A stretch of 64,000 bases of DNA. Origin: an uncultured Roseiflexaceae bacterium. GTDB taxonomy: Bacteria; Chloroflexota; Chloroflexia; Chloroflexales; Roseiflexaceae. Below the pieces are notes generated by a model that saw only the letters and a list, made by a program, of their open reading frames with translations, made no database searches and was not told the origin of the DNA. This document shows positions 51,621 to 63,303 of this stretch, one piece after another. Each line of letters opens with the position of its first letter. Positions within the stretch are counted from its first letter, which is position 1. A program made the position numbers and the translations under genes. Location: contig CALJIC010000253.1 in the NCBI GenBank assembly GCA_937974195.1, positions 1 to 64,000 on the forward strand, read 5' to 3'.

Positions 51621-52136
51621 ATGACGAAACAGCGAATCCTCATCCCGCTGGACGGCTCGGCGTTCAGCCGGCAGGTCCTCGGCCAGGTGCGCCGGCTGTT
51701 CCGGCCGGAGGATGTGGAGCTGATCCTGCTGCACGTCGCGCCGCCGCCGAGCGCCCTCGTCGCCAACCCGCCGCGCGTCCTCACCACAGCCTGGGGGACG
51801 CCGCTGTACGTCTCGGAGCGGGACGCGGCCCGCGCCCGCCACCCGATCTACGTCACGCAGGTCGAGGCGAGCCTGGGCGCGCATCTGGTGTCTCAGATGC
51901 GCCCGGAGGCGCAGGAGCTCGAGGAGGCCGGGTACGAGGTGAGGATCACGGTCCGCTTCGGTGACCCGGCGACGGCGATCGTGGCCGCGATTGTGGAGGA
52001 GGGCGCCACGCTGGTGGCCATGGCGACGCACGGGCGCACGGGGCTGATCCACCTGCTGCTCGGGAGCGTCGCCGAGCAGGTGCTGCGGCAGAGCCGGGTG
52101 CCGGTGCTGCTGGTGCGGCCGCAGGCCGATAGCTAA
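51621..52136 (+). CDS. universal stress protein, single domain
   Basis: A 171-aa UspA-family protein. It starts ILIPLDGSAFSRQVL and contains the ATP-binding G-2x-G-9x-G motif in ATHGRTGLIHLLLGSVAEQV. A long insert (residues ~55-85: ALVANPPRVLTTAWGTPLYV) is unusual. Start ATG 51621 has GAGGTGGT upstream. Usp proteins bind ATP and respond to stress or low energy. It is opposite in strand to the other Usp genes of the region. Confidence 0.9.
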   Translation: MTKQRILIPLDGSAFSRQVLGQVRRLFRPEDVELILLHVAPPPSALVANPPRVLTTAWGTPLYVSERDAARARHPIYVTQVEASLGAHLVSQMRPEAQELEEAGYEVRITVRFGDPATAIVAAIVEEGATLVAMATHGRTGLIHLLLGSVAEQVLRQSRVPVLLVRPQADS

Positions 52137-52150
52137 GCGCGGCGCTCGCT

Positions 52151-53176
52151 TCAGCCGAGGCACAGGGGCTCGCCTGCGCCCGCCTCCGCCCACTGCTCGG
52201 CGAGGGCGGGGCCGTTGGCTGCCATCCAGGCCGAGAGCGCGCGCCCCTGGTCGAGCACGGAGGCGTGGTACTCGGGCGCGCCCTCCGGCGTCGAGCGCAC
52301 CCGCCCCAGCTCGCCCTGCAGCCAGAGCACCTCGATCATCGGCGGGAGCGCGGCCGCCTCCTGCCCGGTGAGCGGCGCCTCGGCGGCGTACGCCCCGAGC
52401 AGGAGCAGCGCGCGCTCCAGGTCGAGCGGGCCCGAGAACACCCCCCAGGTCTGCTCGCGGCGCGGCTCGCTGGCGAAGGCCACCAGCGCATCCGCCAGGT
52501 CCACCAGGCGCGCGTCCCAGCTCGCCTGGTCGAAGTCCAGCAGCGCCGCGACCTGATCCCCCCTGAAGCGCAGGTTATCGCTGTGGATATCGCCGTGGAT
52601 CACGAGGTGCGGCAGCGCGGCGTACACGGCGTCGGACAGCGCGGCCCGCAGCTGCGCCGAGCGCTGGCTGTACCAGGTGAGCGGCTCGTGGAGCTCGCCC
52701 ATCACGTCGCGCTCGATCAGCTGCGTCGCCAGCGCGTCCACGCCCCACGGGCTGTAGCGCGGCGCGGCGGCTGCGGGCGGCGGCGGAAAGCCGATGACGG
52801 CCCGGTGGTAGCGGGCGAGCGTGGCGCCCACGCTGGCGAGCTGCTGCGGCCGGCAGGGGTCGTGCGCCTCGCCCTCGACGAAGGCCTGGACCTCGTAGTA
52901 GCGCTGGTTGAGCTGCAGCAGCGTCCCGCCGTCGCGGGTGGGGATGAGCGGCGGCACGGGCGCGTCGCGCTCGCGCAGCCAGGCGATCAGGGCGTGGCGG
53001 TAGCGCAGCAGCGGCTCGGTGAAGCGCCGGTGGTTGCGGCGCACCACGTAGCGCCCGCGGGTGGTCCTGACGAACGCCGTCTCGTTGACGTAGCCGTGGG
53101 CCGCGGGGCTGAACTCGACCGGCGTGCCCAGGTCGTAGTGGCTGAGCACGCCGGCGATGTCTCTGGCGGTAAGCAC
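52151..53176 (-). CDS. APH/HSK2-family small-molecule kinase
   Basis: A 341-aa phosphotransferase-fold enzyme. The N-domain has NETAFVRTTRGRYVVRRNHR; the catalytic segment is VIHGDIHSDNLRF (Brenner motif) with LLDFDQAS as the metal site. It resembles aminoglycoside phosphotransferases and homoserine kinase type II; the substrate is unknown. It starts with GTG 53176 preceded by GGAGGT, 20 nt after the last double-Usp gene, and is the last gene of the minus-strand unit. Confidence 0.85.
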   Translation of the reverse strand: MLTARDIAGVLSHYDLGTPVEFSPAAHGYVNETAFVRTTRGRYVVRRNHRRFTEPLLRYRHALIAWLRERDAPVPPLIPTRDGGTLLQLNQRYYEVQAFVEGEAHDPCRPQQLASVGATLARYHRAVIGFPPPPAAAAPRYSPWGVDALATQLIERDVMGELHEPLTWYSQRSAQLRAALSDAVYAALPHLVIHGDIHSDNLRFRGDQVAALLDFDQASWDARLVDLADALVAFASEPRREQTWGVFSGPLDLERALLLLGAYAAEAPLTGQEAAALPPMIEVLWLQGELGRVRSTPEGAPEYHASVLDQGRALSAWMAANGPALAEQWAEAGAGEPLCLG

Positions 53177-53196
53177 CTCGGGCGACCTCCGCCGTC

Positions 53197-54144
53197 CTAT
53201 TCCTCCTTCGGCCGCACGAGCAGGAGCGGCGCCGCGCTCGCCTGGAGCACCTTGTCGGCCACGCTCCCCAGCGTCCAGCGCTTGATGCCGCTGTAGCCGT
53301 GGGTCGCCATCACCACCATGTCCGCCTGCTGCTCGGCGACCTGGTCGACGATCACATCCGCGGCGGCGCCGACCTCCACGACGGCGCGCGCGTTGATCCC
53401 CTCCGAGCGCATCCCGGCGACCAGCATATCGAGCTCGGTCTGCGCCCGCCGCCGCAGCTCCTGGGTCAGCTCCTCCAGCTCCGGGATCGGGCGGCCCAGC
53501 CGCTGCAGCCCGACGGCGCTCTGCCCGTCGACGGCCTCCAGCAGCACGAGCTCGGCGCCGCTGCGCCTGGCGAGCTCCGTCGCGATCGGGAGCGCCTGGC
53601 GCGCGAACGACGAGCTGTCGAGCGGGACGAGCACGCGCCGCAGCGTGGGGGGATCGGCGGGGGCCTGCGCGTAGGCGCGCACGACGAGCACCGGCACCGT
53701 GCTCGCCTGGACCACCTTGTCGGTGACGCTGCCCATCGCCCAGCGCTTGATGCCGCTGTAGCCGTGGGTCGCCATCGCGATCAGCGGCGCCTGGGCGCTG
53801 GTGGCGGCCTCCACGATCGCCTCCGGCGCTGAGCCGGCGCACACCTCGCCGCTGACCACCAGGCCGAGCGCGCGCAGCTGGCCGGCGCGGGGCTCCAGGT
53901 AGCCCTCGGCGGCCTCGCGCAGCCGCTTCCAGATCTGCTCCACGCGGGCCCGTGTCCGCTCCGGCGGCTCGCCGGTGACGTACATCATCGGGATGATCTC
54001 ATCGAAGCCGTCGACCGTCTCGAGCACCCGGAGCAGGTGGACCCGGGCGCCGAGGATCGGCGCGAGCATCCGGACGTAGGGCAGCACCTGCTCGGCCGAC
54101 GCGGAGCCGTCCAGCGGCACCAGTATCGTTTGTATCGCTTGCAT
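53197..54144 (-). CDS. double-domain universal stress protein (copy 2)
   Basis: A 315-aa protein with two Usp domains. Both ATP motifs are kept: ATHGYSGIKRWAMGSVTDKV and ATHGYSGIKRWTLGSVADKV; they differ by only a few residues, so the halves duplicated recently. Domains start QTILVPLDGSASAEQVL and RVLVPLDSSSFARQAL. Start ATG 54144 is preceded by GAGGAGG. In mycobacteria double-Usp proteins are hypoxia/dormancy-induced, which the neighbouring pyruvate oxidoreductase gene makes plausible here. Confidence 0.92.
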   Translation of the reverse strand: MQAIQTILVPLDGSASAEQVLPYVRMLAPILGARVHLLRVLETVDGFDEIIPMMYVTGEPPERTRARVEQIWKRLREAAEGYLEPRAGQLRALGLVVSGEVCAGSAPEAIVEAATSAQAPLIAMATHGYSGIKRWAMGSVTDKVVQASTVPVLVVRAYAQAPADPPTLRRVLVPLDSSSFARQALPIATELARRSGAELVLLEAVDGQSAVGLQRLGRPIPELEELTQELRRRAQTELDMLVAGMRSEGINARAVVEVGAAADVIVDQVAEQQADMVVMATHGYSGIKRWTLGSVADKVLQASAAPLLLVRPKEE

Positions 54145-54284
54145 GGTCGCCTCCTCTCTCACGAGTTCTGCGGTCGTGTTGTCCGCCGCTATGCGGGGAG
54201 GCGAGGCCTTCCCCGACCCCACCGCTCACGCGGCCGCCCTGGCGGGCTTCCTGCGCGAGCTCTCCGCCGGGTGATCTCTGCCGC

Positions 54285-55253
54285 CTACGTCGGGATGCGC
54301 TCGAGCATCTCGTGCTCGGCGGGCTCGCGCCGCTCGGTGATCGCCGGCGGCCGGATCACCAGCACCGGCGTGCTCGACCGGCACACCACCGCGTCGGCGG
54401 TGCTGCCCATCAGCATCCGCGCCACCCCGCTGCGCCCGTGGGTCGCCAGCGCGATCAGGTCGAAGGTGTGCTCGTGCGCGTACTCCAGGATCGCCTGCGG
54501 CGCGTAGCCGAGCGCGATGTCGGTCTTGACCTGAAGCTGCCGCTCCCGCAGCCGCTGGGCGACCTGCTCGAGGTAGCCCAGGGACTCCTCGCGCCATACG
54601 TCGAGGGCGCGCTGGTCGATCCCGGTGGCGTGCGCCGTCAGCGCGTAGCCGAGCAGCGGCGGGTCGATCGCCTGCAGCAGCGTGTACTCGGCGTCGAACA
54701 GCTGCCCGAACGCCACCGCGGGCTCCAGCACCGCCTCCGCCAGCGCCGAGCCGTCGAGCGGGATCAGCACCCGCCGGCAGACGCGCTCGTAGGCGCTCTC
54801 CAGCAGGTCGAGCACCCCGTCGCGCGGCCGCGTCAGCAGCACCGGCAGCGGCAGCGAGCGCACGAGCGCGTCGGCGACGCTCCCGACCGCCAGCCGGGCC
54901 AGCGAGCCGCGGCCGTGGGTCGTCAGCACCACCATGTCCGCGCCCAGCGCCAGCGCGTGCTCGCGGAGCGTCGGCACGACCGGGCCGACGAGCACGCTGG
55001 TGGTGATCGGGACCTCCCAGCGCTCCGACAGATTCGTGGCTAGCTGGTCGAGGTACAGCCGGATGCGCGCCTGCATCGAGAGGTCATCGCTGTCGGGGTG
55101 CAGCAGGTGGACGAGGTCGTGCGGCGAGGGCGGGACGCAGACGTGAGCCAGATGTACGGCCGCACCGGATCGGCGCGCGATCGTGAGCGCGAGCGGCAGC
55201 GCGTGCTCTCCGAAGGCCGAGCCGTCCAGCGGGACCATGAGTGTCCGATACAT
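54285..55253 (-). CDS. double-domain universal stress protein (copy 1)
   Basis: A 322-aa tandem-Usp protein. Motifs: TLMVPLDGSAFGEHAL, TTHGRGSLARLAVGSVADAL in the first half and ATHGRSGVARMLMGSTADAV in the second. Start ATG 55253 is behind GAAAGGAGG. Two double-Usp genes adjoin, with a 140-nt gap holding GGGGAGGCGAGG/CTTCCCC words of the hairpin-element family. It follows the ferredoxin gene by 72 nt. Confidence 0.92.
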   Translation of the reverse strand: MYRTLMVPLDGSAFGEHALPLALTIARRSGAAVHLAHVCVPPSPHDLVHLLHPDSDDLSMQARIRLYLDQLATNLSERWEVPITTSVLVGPVVPTLREHALALGADMVVLTTHGRGSLARLAVGSVADALVRSLPLPVLLTRPRDGVLDLLESAYERVCRRVLIPLDGSALAEAVLEPAVAFGQLFDAEYTLLQAIDPPLLGYALTAHATGIDQRALDVWREESLGYLEQVAQRLRERQLQVKTDIALGYAPQAILEYAHEHTFDLIALATHGRSGVARMLMGSTADAVVCRSSTPVLVIRPPAITERREPAEHEMLERIPT

Positions 55254-55325
55254 CGATATCCTCCTTTCGGGCCGGGGCGGTGCTGCGCCCCGCCGTTCCA
55301 CCCCTCCACACCACTCCCACCGCGC

Positions 55326-56273
55326 CTACGCGGCCTTCTCAGGCGGGCGGCGGCGCAGGAGCTCGGCGCCCCCGCGCTCGCGGCCGAACGAGAGCGCCAG
55401 GGCGTGCTCGGGGCACACCTCGATGCACGCCTGGCACAGGATGCACTCGCTCGACATGACGCGCTCGCCGCGGGCCAGGTAGTCCGTCACCTGGATGTCC
55501 ATTGGGCAGACCGCGACGCAGGCGCCGTGCCCCTCGCACCGCTGCGGGTCGCCGCGGACTCTGAGCAGCGCGAAGCGCGCGCCGAGCTTCAGCGGCACGG
55601 CGACCGGGCAGAGGTACTTGCAGAAGGCGCGGTTGTCCCGCAGGGCCAGCGCCAGCGCGACGCCGGCGGCGTAGTACAGCGCGCTGCCGCCGAGGAACCA
55701 GGCGAGCGCCGTCGCTCCGCCCGCCCCCGGCCGGTAGGCCAGCCCGTACCACAGCGTCGCCACCAGCGCGGCGCTCAGGCCGAAGTGCGCGTAGCGCAGC
55801 TGGCCCCACCCGGGCGCGAGCCGGCCCGGGCTGCGCTTGTACGGCAGCTGGTCCAGCGCCATCGCCGTCCAGCACGCCCAGCCGCACCAGACGCGGCCGA
55901 AGAGGAGCGGCCCGAAGATCTTGGCGATCAGGTAGTGGAGCAGCGCGCCGGCGAAGATGCCGGAGAACAGCTCGAAGAACAGCCCCTCGATCTGGAAGAG
56001 CGCCGCGGCCGAGTCGCGGAACGCCGCGGCGCCGAACAGGCTCGTGCCGAGCAGAAGGTGCAGCAACCGCCGCCTCAGCGGCTGGTCGTAGCGCGCGCAC
56101 GTGAAGTAGAGCGCCAGCCCGACCGCCGCTGAGACGGCTATATACAAGGCGTAGAACGGCGCGGAGGCGACGCCGGCGTATCGCCAGGCGACGAGCGCTA
56201 GCCCGCCCAGGCCGAGTGCGAGCACGGCCAGCTCGAGCTTCTTGCTGCGGTCGAAGACCAGGCGACGTTTCAC
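55326..56273 (-). CDS. membrane-bound polyferredoxin, NapH/CcoG-like
   Basis: A 315-aa protein with about five to six membrane helices in the first ~225 residues, holding cysteine motifs GRVWCGWACW and FCKYLCPVAVP, and a C-terminal cytoplasmic ferredoxin domain with two 4Fe-4S motifs, CEGHGACVAVCPMDI and CILCQACIEVCP. The family passes electrons between quinol/membrane and Fe-S partners, or helps cofactor assembly. It starts with GTG 56273 behind GAGGAGGT. It sits between the DHOD-like and Usp genes, suggesting electron transfer to or from ferredoxin reduced by NifJ. Confidence 0.88.
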   Translation of the reverse strand: MKRRLVFDRSKKLELAVLALGLGGLALVAWRYAGVASAPFYALYIAVSAAVGLALYFTCARYDQPLRRRLLHLLLGTSLFGAAAFRDSAAALFQIEGLFFELFSGIFAGALLHYLIAKIFGPLLFGRVWCGWACWTAMALDQLPYKRSPGRLAPGWGQLRYAHFGLSAALVATLWYGLAYRPGAGGATALAWFLGGSALYYAAGVALALALRDNRAFCKYLCPVAVPLKLGARFALLRVRGDPQRCEGHGACVAVCPMDIQVTDYLARGERVMSSECILCQACIEVCPEHALALSFGRERGGAELLRRRPPEKAA

Positions 56274-56382
56274 GGCGACCTCCTCGTGCCGGCTACGCCG
56301 GTGACGTCTTCATGGTATGCCGGCGCCCTGCCCGGCGGCGATAAGAAGCGTCCACCGAGGAGTAAGGTATCTCCACCGCGCG

Positions 56383-57387
56383 TCAGACCAGGCGGTCGTC
56401 GAACGTGCTGAGCGCCTGCAGGTAGTTGGCGCGCTCGAAGGCCGCCGGCGCTGCGACGGCGATCTGGCTCATGCTGCCCTGCATCTGGGCGATCGACTCA
56501 TACTCGCGCTCCTGCATCCACGCCTGGAGCTCGGCCAGGATGTCCGCCAGGCGCTCGGGGCCGCGCGCGATCAGCTCCGAGGCCAGCATGGCCACGCGCG
56601 CGCCGGCCATCATGGCCTTGAGCACATCGAGGCCGCTGTGGACGCCGCCGGTCAGCGCCAGGTCGGCGTCGACGCGGCCGTAGAGGATGGCGACCCAGCG
56701 CAGCGGCAGGCGCAGGTCCGCCGAGGTGCTCAGCGTCAGGTTCGGCACCACCTCCAGCGTGTCTAGGTCGAAGTCCGGCTGGTAGAAGCGGTTGAAGAGC
56801 ACCAGCCCGTTGGCGCCGGCATCGACGAAGCGGGTGGCGATGTGCGGCAGCGCGGTGAAGAACGGGCTGAGCTTCACCGCCAGCGGGATGCGGACCTGCG
56901 CGCGGATATCGCGCACCAGCGCGACGTAGGTGTCCTCCAGCTCCGCGCTGCTGAGCGACGGGTCGGTCGGCAGGTAGTAGATGTTCAGCTCGAGCGCGTC
57001 GGCGCCGGCCTGCTCGATCAGCCGGGCGTACTCGATCCAGCCGCCCGACGATATGCCGTTCAGGCTGCCGATGACCGGGATGCTGACCGCCTCCTTGACG
57101 CGGCGGAGGTGCTCGAGGTAGGCCTCCGGCCCGACGTTGTAGCGGTCGAGGTCCGGGAAGTAGCTCTGCGCCTCGGCGTAGCTCTCGCTGCCCCGGCTCA
57201 GGAAGTGGTCCAGCGCGTGGGCGTCGTGCAGGATCTGCTCTTCGAACAGCGAGTGCATGACCACCGCGGCGGCGCCGGCGGCCTCGAGGCGCTTGATGCG
57301 GTCCAGCTTCTTCGAGAGCGGCGAGGCCGAGGCCACCAGCGGGTTGCGCAGCCGGAGGCCGAGGTAAAAAGTGGTCAGGTCGACCAT
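56383..57387 (-). CDS. dihydroorotate-dehydrogenase-like flavoprotein
   Basis: A 334-aa TIM barrel of the DHOD family. It starts VDLTTFYLGLRLRNPLVASASPLSKKLDR and has the FMN-phosphate-like segment LTGGVHSGLDVLKAMMAGA. The catalytic N-x-S/C-x-P-N loop of true DHODs is replaced by LNIYYLPTDPSLSS, so it lacks the active Cys/Ser and is unlikely to make orotate. It adjoins nifJ (95 nt apart) as in other bacteria that carry this pairing; a redox partner or FMN role is possible. Start ATG 57387 has AAGGAG. Confidence 0.85.
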   Translation of the reverse strand: MVDLTTFYLGLRLRNPLVASASPLSKKLDRIKRLEAAGAAAVVMHSLFEEQILHDAHALDHFLSRGSESYAEAQSYFPDLDRYNVGPEAYLEHLRRVKEAVSIPVIGSLNGISSGGWIEYARLIEQAGADALELNIYYLPTDPSLSSAELEDTYVALVRDIRAQVRIPLAVKLSPFFTALPHIATRFVDAGANGLVLFNRFYQPDFDLDTLEVVPNLTLSTSADLRLPLRWVAILYGRVDADLALTGGVHSGLDVLKAMMAGARVAMLASELIARGPERLADILAELQAWMQEREYESIAQMQGSMSQIAVAAPAAFERANYLQALSTFDDRLV

Positions 57388-57482
57388 TGGAAGCTCCTTG
57401 CTAGGATCACTGCGGTGTGCCGTGTGGCCGAAGGGCTGCGAGCGACGCCCGCAGCCCTCCCGCCACACCCGCGCAGCGCCGC

Positions 57483-61097
<3,615 letters not shown>

Positions 61098-61288
61098 AGA
61101 AACCTCCGCAGCGGGCCGCCGCCTCAAGGCCTCGGCAGGCTCGGTTGAGCCGGCGGCGGGGAACGCGGTTATTCGCGATGTGGTGCGCTGCCGCACCGGC
61201 GCGGCAGCAGCCAGCAGCTCCGCGGTCGTTGCCTTCCCAAGCTCCTCCAAGAGGTGCGGCGGCCCGCGTCAGCCCTGCGGCTGACCCC

Positions 61289-61294
61289 AGTATA
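61289..61294 (-). promoter_or_regulatory. -10 box TATACT for nifJ unit
   Basis: Minus-strand TATACT in the 269-nt gap between oadB and nifJ gives a leader of about 185 nt. The leader is GC-rich and shows GCCGGCGGCGGGG and GGCCGC words; no known riboswitch or Rex-type site was recognised. Confidence 0.45.
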
Positions 61295-61366
61295 GGCCGG
61301 CGGATCTGCCCGGCGGGTGAAGGGGCCGCAACCGCCGATTGTCATTCGGGGACGGCCGCCGCATCG

Positions 61367-62488
61367 CTAGCCACCGCCGAGCAGGGCCAGCACCACGCCC
61401 CCGGCGACGGCGCTGGCGATCTGGCCGGCGGTGTTGGCGCCCATCGCGTGCATCAGCAGGAAGTTCTCGAAGTCGTCCTCCTGGACGACCCGCTGCGCCA
61501 CGCGGGCCGCCATCGGGAAGGCGCTGATGCCGGCCGCGCCGAGCAGCGGGTTCAGGCGCACCCGGCTCACCAGGTTCAGCCCCTTCGCGAACAGCAGGCC
61601 GGCCGCCGTGTCGAGCGCGAAGGCCAGGATGCCGAGCGCCAGGATGAACAGCGTGTCGATGCGCAGGAACGCCTCGGCCTGCATCGTCGAGCCCACCGCC
61701 AGCCCGAGGAACAGCGTCACGATGTTGGCGAGCTCGTTCGACGCCGCGCCGGCGAGGCGCTCCACCACCTGCGACTCGCGCATGAGGTTGCCGAGCATCA
61801 GGGTCCCCACCAGCGGCAGCGCCATCGGCACCAGCAGCCCGACGACGACGGTGATCAGCAGCGGGAAGAGCACCCGCGTGCGCCGGCTGATCGTCCGCTG
61901 GGTGTAGGGCATGCGGATCTGGCGCTCGCGCTGCGAGGTGAGCCGGCGCATGATCGGCGGCTGGATGATCGGCACCAGCGCCATGTAGCTGTACGCCGCC
62001 ACGGCGATCGGCCCGAGGAGGTGCGGCGCCAGCTGGTTGCTCACGTAGATCGAGGTCGGGCCGTCGATCGCGCCGATGATCCCGATCGAGGCCGCCTCGT
62101 TGAGGTCGAACCCGAGCAGCAGCGCCAGCAGCAGCGTGCCGAAGATGCCGAACTGGCCCGCCGCCCCGAGCAGGAACATCTTCGGGTTCTCGAGCAGCGG
62201 CCCGAAGTCGGTCATCGCCCCGATGCCGATGAAGATCAGCAGCGGGAAGAGCTCGTTGGACACGCCGATCTCGTGCAGCACGCGCAGCAGCCCGTGCTCC
62301 TCGACCAGCGGCGACAGCGGCAGGTTGGCGAGGATGGCGCCGGCGCCGATCGGCAGCAGCAGCATCGGCTCGAAGCCCTTGGCGACCGCCAGGTAGATCA
62401 GCAGGCCGCCGACGGCCACCATCAGCAGCGCGCCCGGCGTGACCTGGCCGAGCCCCGGCAGCAGGCGCCACAGCACGTCCGTGTTCAT
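61367..62488 (-). CDS. Na+-translocating decarboxylase beta subunit
   Basis: A 373-aa membrane protein of the OadB/GcdB/MmdB family with 9-10 helices. Conserved pump segments: GIGAMTDFGPLLENPK, IGAIDGPTSIYVSNQL and HAMGANTAGQIASAV (Asp and Asn in the sodium path). It couples decarboxylation of a carboxybiotin intermediate to Na+ export. Its start overlaps the BCCP gene by 4 nt (ATGA). Last gene of an mmdA-oadG-bccP-oadB row. Confidence 0.93.
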   Translation of the reverse strand: MNTDVLWRLLPGLGQVTPGALLMVAVGGLLIYLAVAKGFEPMLLLPIGAGAILANLPLSPLVEEHGLLRVLHEIGVSNELFPLLIFIGIGAMTDFGPLLENPKMFLLGAAGQFGIFGTLLLALLLGFDLNEAASIGIIGAIDGPTSIYVSNQLAPHLLGPIAVAAYSYMALVPIIQPPIMRRLTSQRERQIRMPYTQRTISRRTRVLFPLLITVVVGLLVPMALPLVGTLMLGNLMRESQVVERLAGAASNELANIVTLFLGLAVGSTMQAEAFLRIDTLFILALGILAFALDTAAGLLFAKGLNLVSRVRLNPLLGAAGISAFPMAARVAQRVVQEDDFENFLLMHAMGANTAGQIASAVAGGVVLALLGGG

Positions 62489-62934
62489 GCGTCCTCCCGG
62501 TCGATGCGGGCCAGCACCTCGCCGTGCTGCACCATCTGCCCGGCCTCCACGTGGACCTCGGCCACCACCCCGGGCTGTGCGGCGCGGATGCTGTTGCGCA
62601 TCTTCATGGCCTCCAGCACCAGCAGCTCCTGCCCGCGCTCCACCCGCTCGCCCGGCCGCACCAGCACCGTCTCGATCTGCCCCGGCATGGGCGCGGTGAC
62701 GAGCCCCTGCGCGCCGCCGTTGGTCGCCGGCCGCACCGCGGGCGCCGGGCGGCTCACGGGCGGCGGCGCCGGCTGGGCCGCGGGCGTGACCGCGACCTGC
62801 GGCAGCGACTCGCCGTCGCTGAGGCGCACATCGAACTCGGCGTCGCCCACGCGCACCCGGAAGCGGCCGCCGGCCTCCTCCTGCACGTCGATGACGTACG
62901 ATGTCCCGTCGATCTCGATCGTATAGCGTCGCAT
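62485..62934 (-). CDS. biotin carboxyl carrier protein
   Basis: A 149-aa biotinyl protein. The first ~45 residues form a short beta domain (RYTIEIDGTSYVIDVQE), a Pro/Ala linker follows (PAAQPAPPPVSRPAPAVRPA), and the C-terminal biotinyl domain contains EAMKM with the lysine that carries biotin. It would shuttle CO2 between the carboxyltransferase and OadB. AGGA precedes ATG 62934. It overlaps oadB by 4 nt. Confidence 0.93.
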   Translation of the reverse strand: MRRYTIEIDGTSYVIDVQEEAGGRFRVRVGDAEFDVRLSDGESLPQVAVTPAAQPAPPPVSRPAPAVRPATNGGAQGLVTAPMPGQIETVLVRPGERVERGQELLVLEAMKMRNSIRAAQPGVVAEVHVEAGQMVQHGEVLARIDREDA

Positions 62935-62952
62935 CGCTCGTTCCTGCTCGGG

Positions 62953-63291
62953 CTAGCCGCGCCCCGGCGGCCAGCTGCGGTTTTGGCGCGTGCGCCCGGC
63001 CGCCACCCAGCGGCTGGCGTGCAGCAGCGCGCCGGGCTGGTGGCTGCGCGCGGCGGGCGCGGCCTCCTTGCGCTGCAGCCTGCGGTGCGTGAGCACCGCG
63101 ATGGTGATCGCGGTCACGAGGGCGGGCGCCAGCTCCTGTTTGGCGCCGGGGCGGGCCGGGGCTTCGGGCGCGGCCTGCTCGCGCTCGGTCCGCAGCAGCG
63201 CGGCCACCACTCCCCAGAGCAGGGCGAGCAGCGCGAAGACCAGCGCCATCCCCTGCAGCGCGATCCAGATGCCGGCCGGCAGAAGCTCCAC
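62953..63291 (-). CDS. OadG-type decarboxylase gamma subunit
   Basis: A 112-aa protein with one N-terminal membrane helix (IWIALQGMALVFALLALLWGVVAALL), an Ala/Pro linker and a short basic tail (HRRLQRKEAAPAARSHQPG). OadG-like subunits stabilise the complex and assist biotin transfer. Starts with GTG 63291 behind AGGAGGT, which overlaps the mmdA stop region, so the pair is coupled. Confidence 0.8.
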   Translation of the reverse strand: MELLPAGIWIALQGMALVFALLALLWGVVAALLRTEREQAAPEAPARPGAKQELAPALVTAITIAVLTHRRLQRKEAAPAARSHQPGALLHASRWVAAGRTRQNRSWPPGRG

Positions 63292-63303
63292 TGCGCCACC
63301 TCC

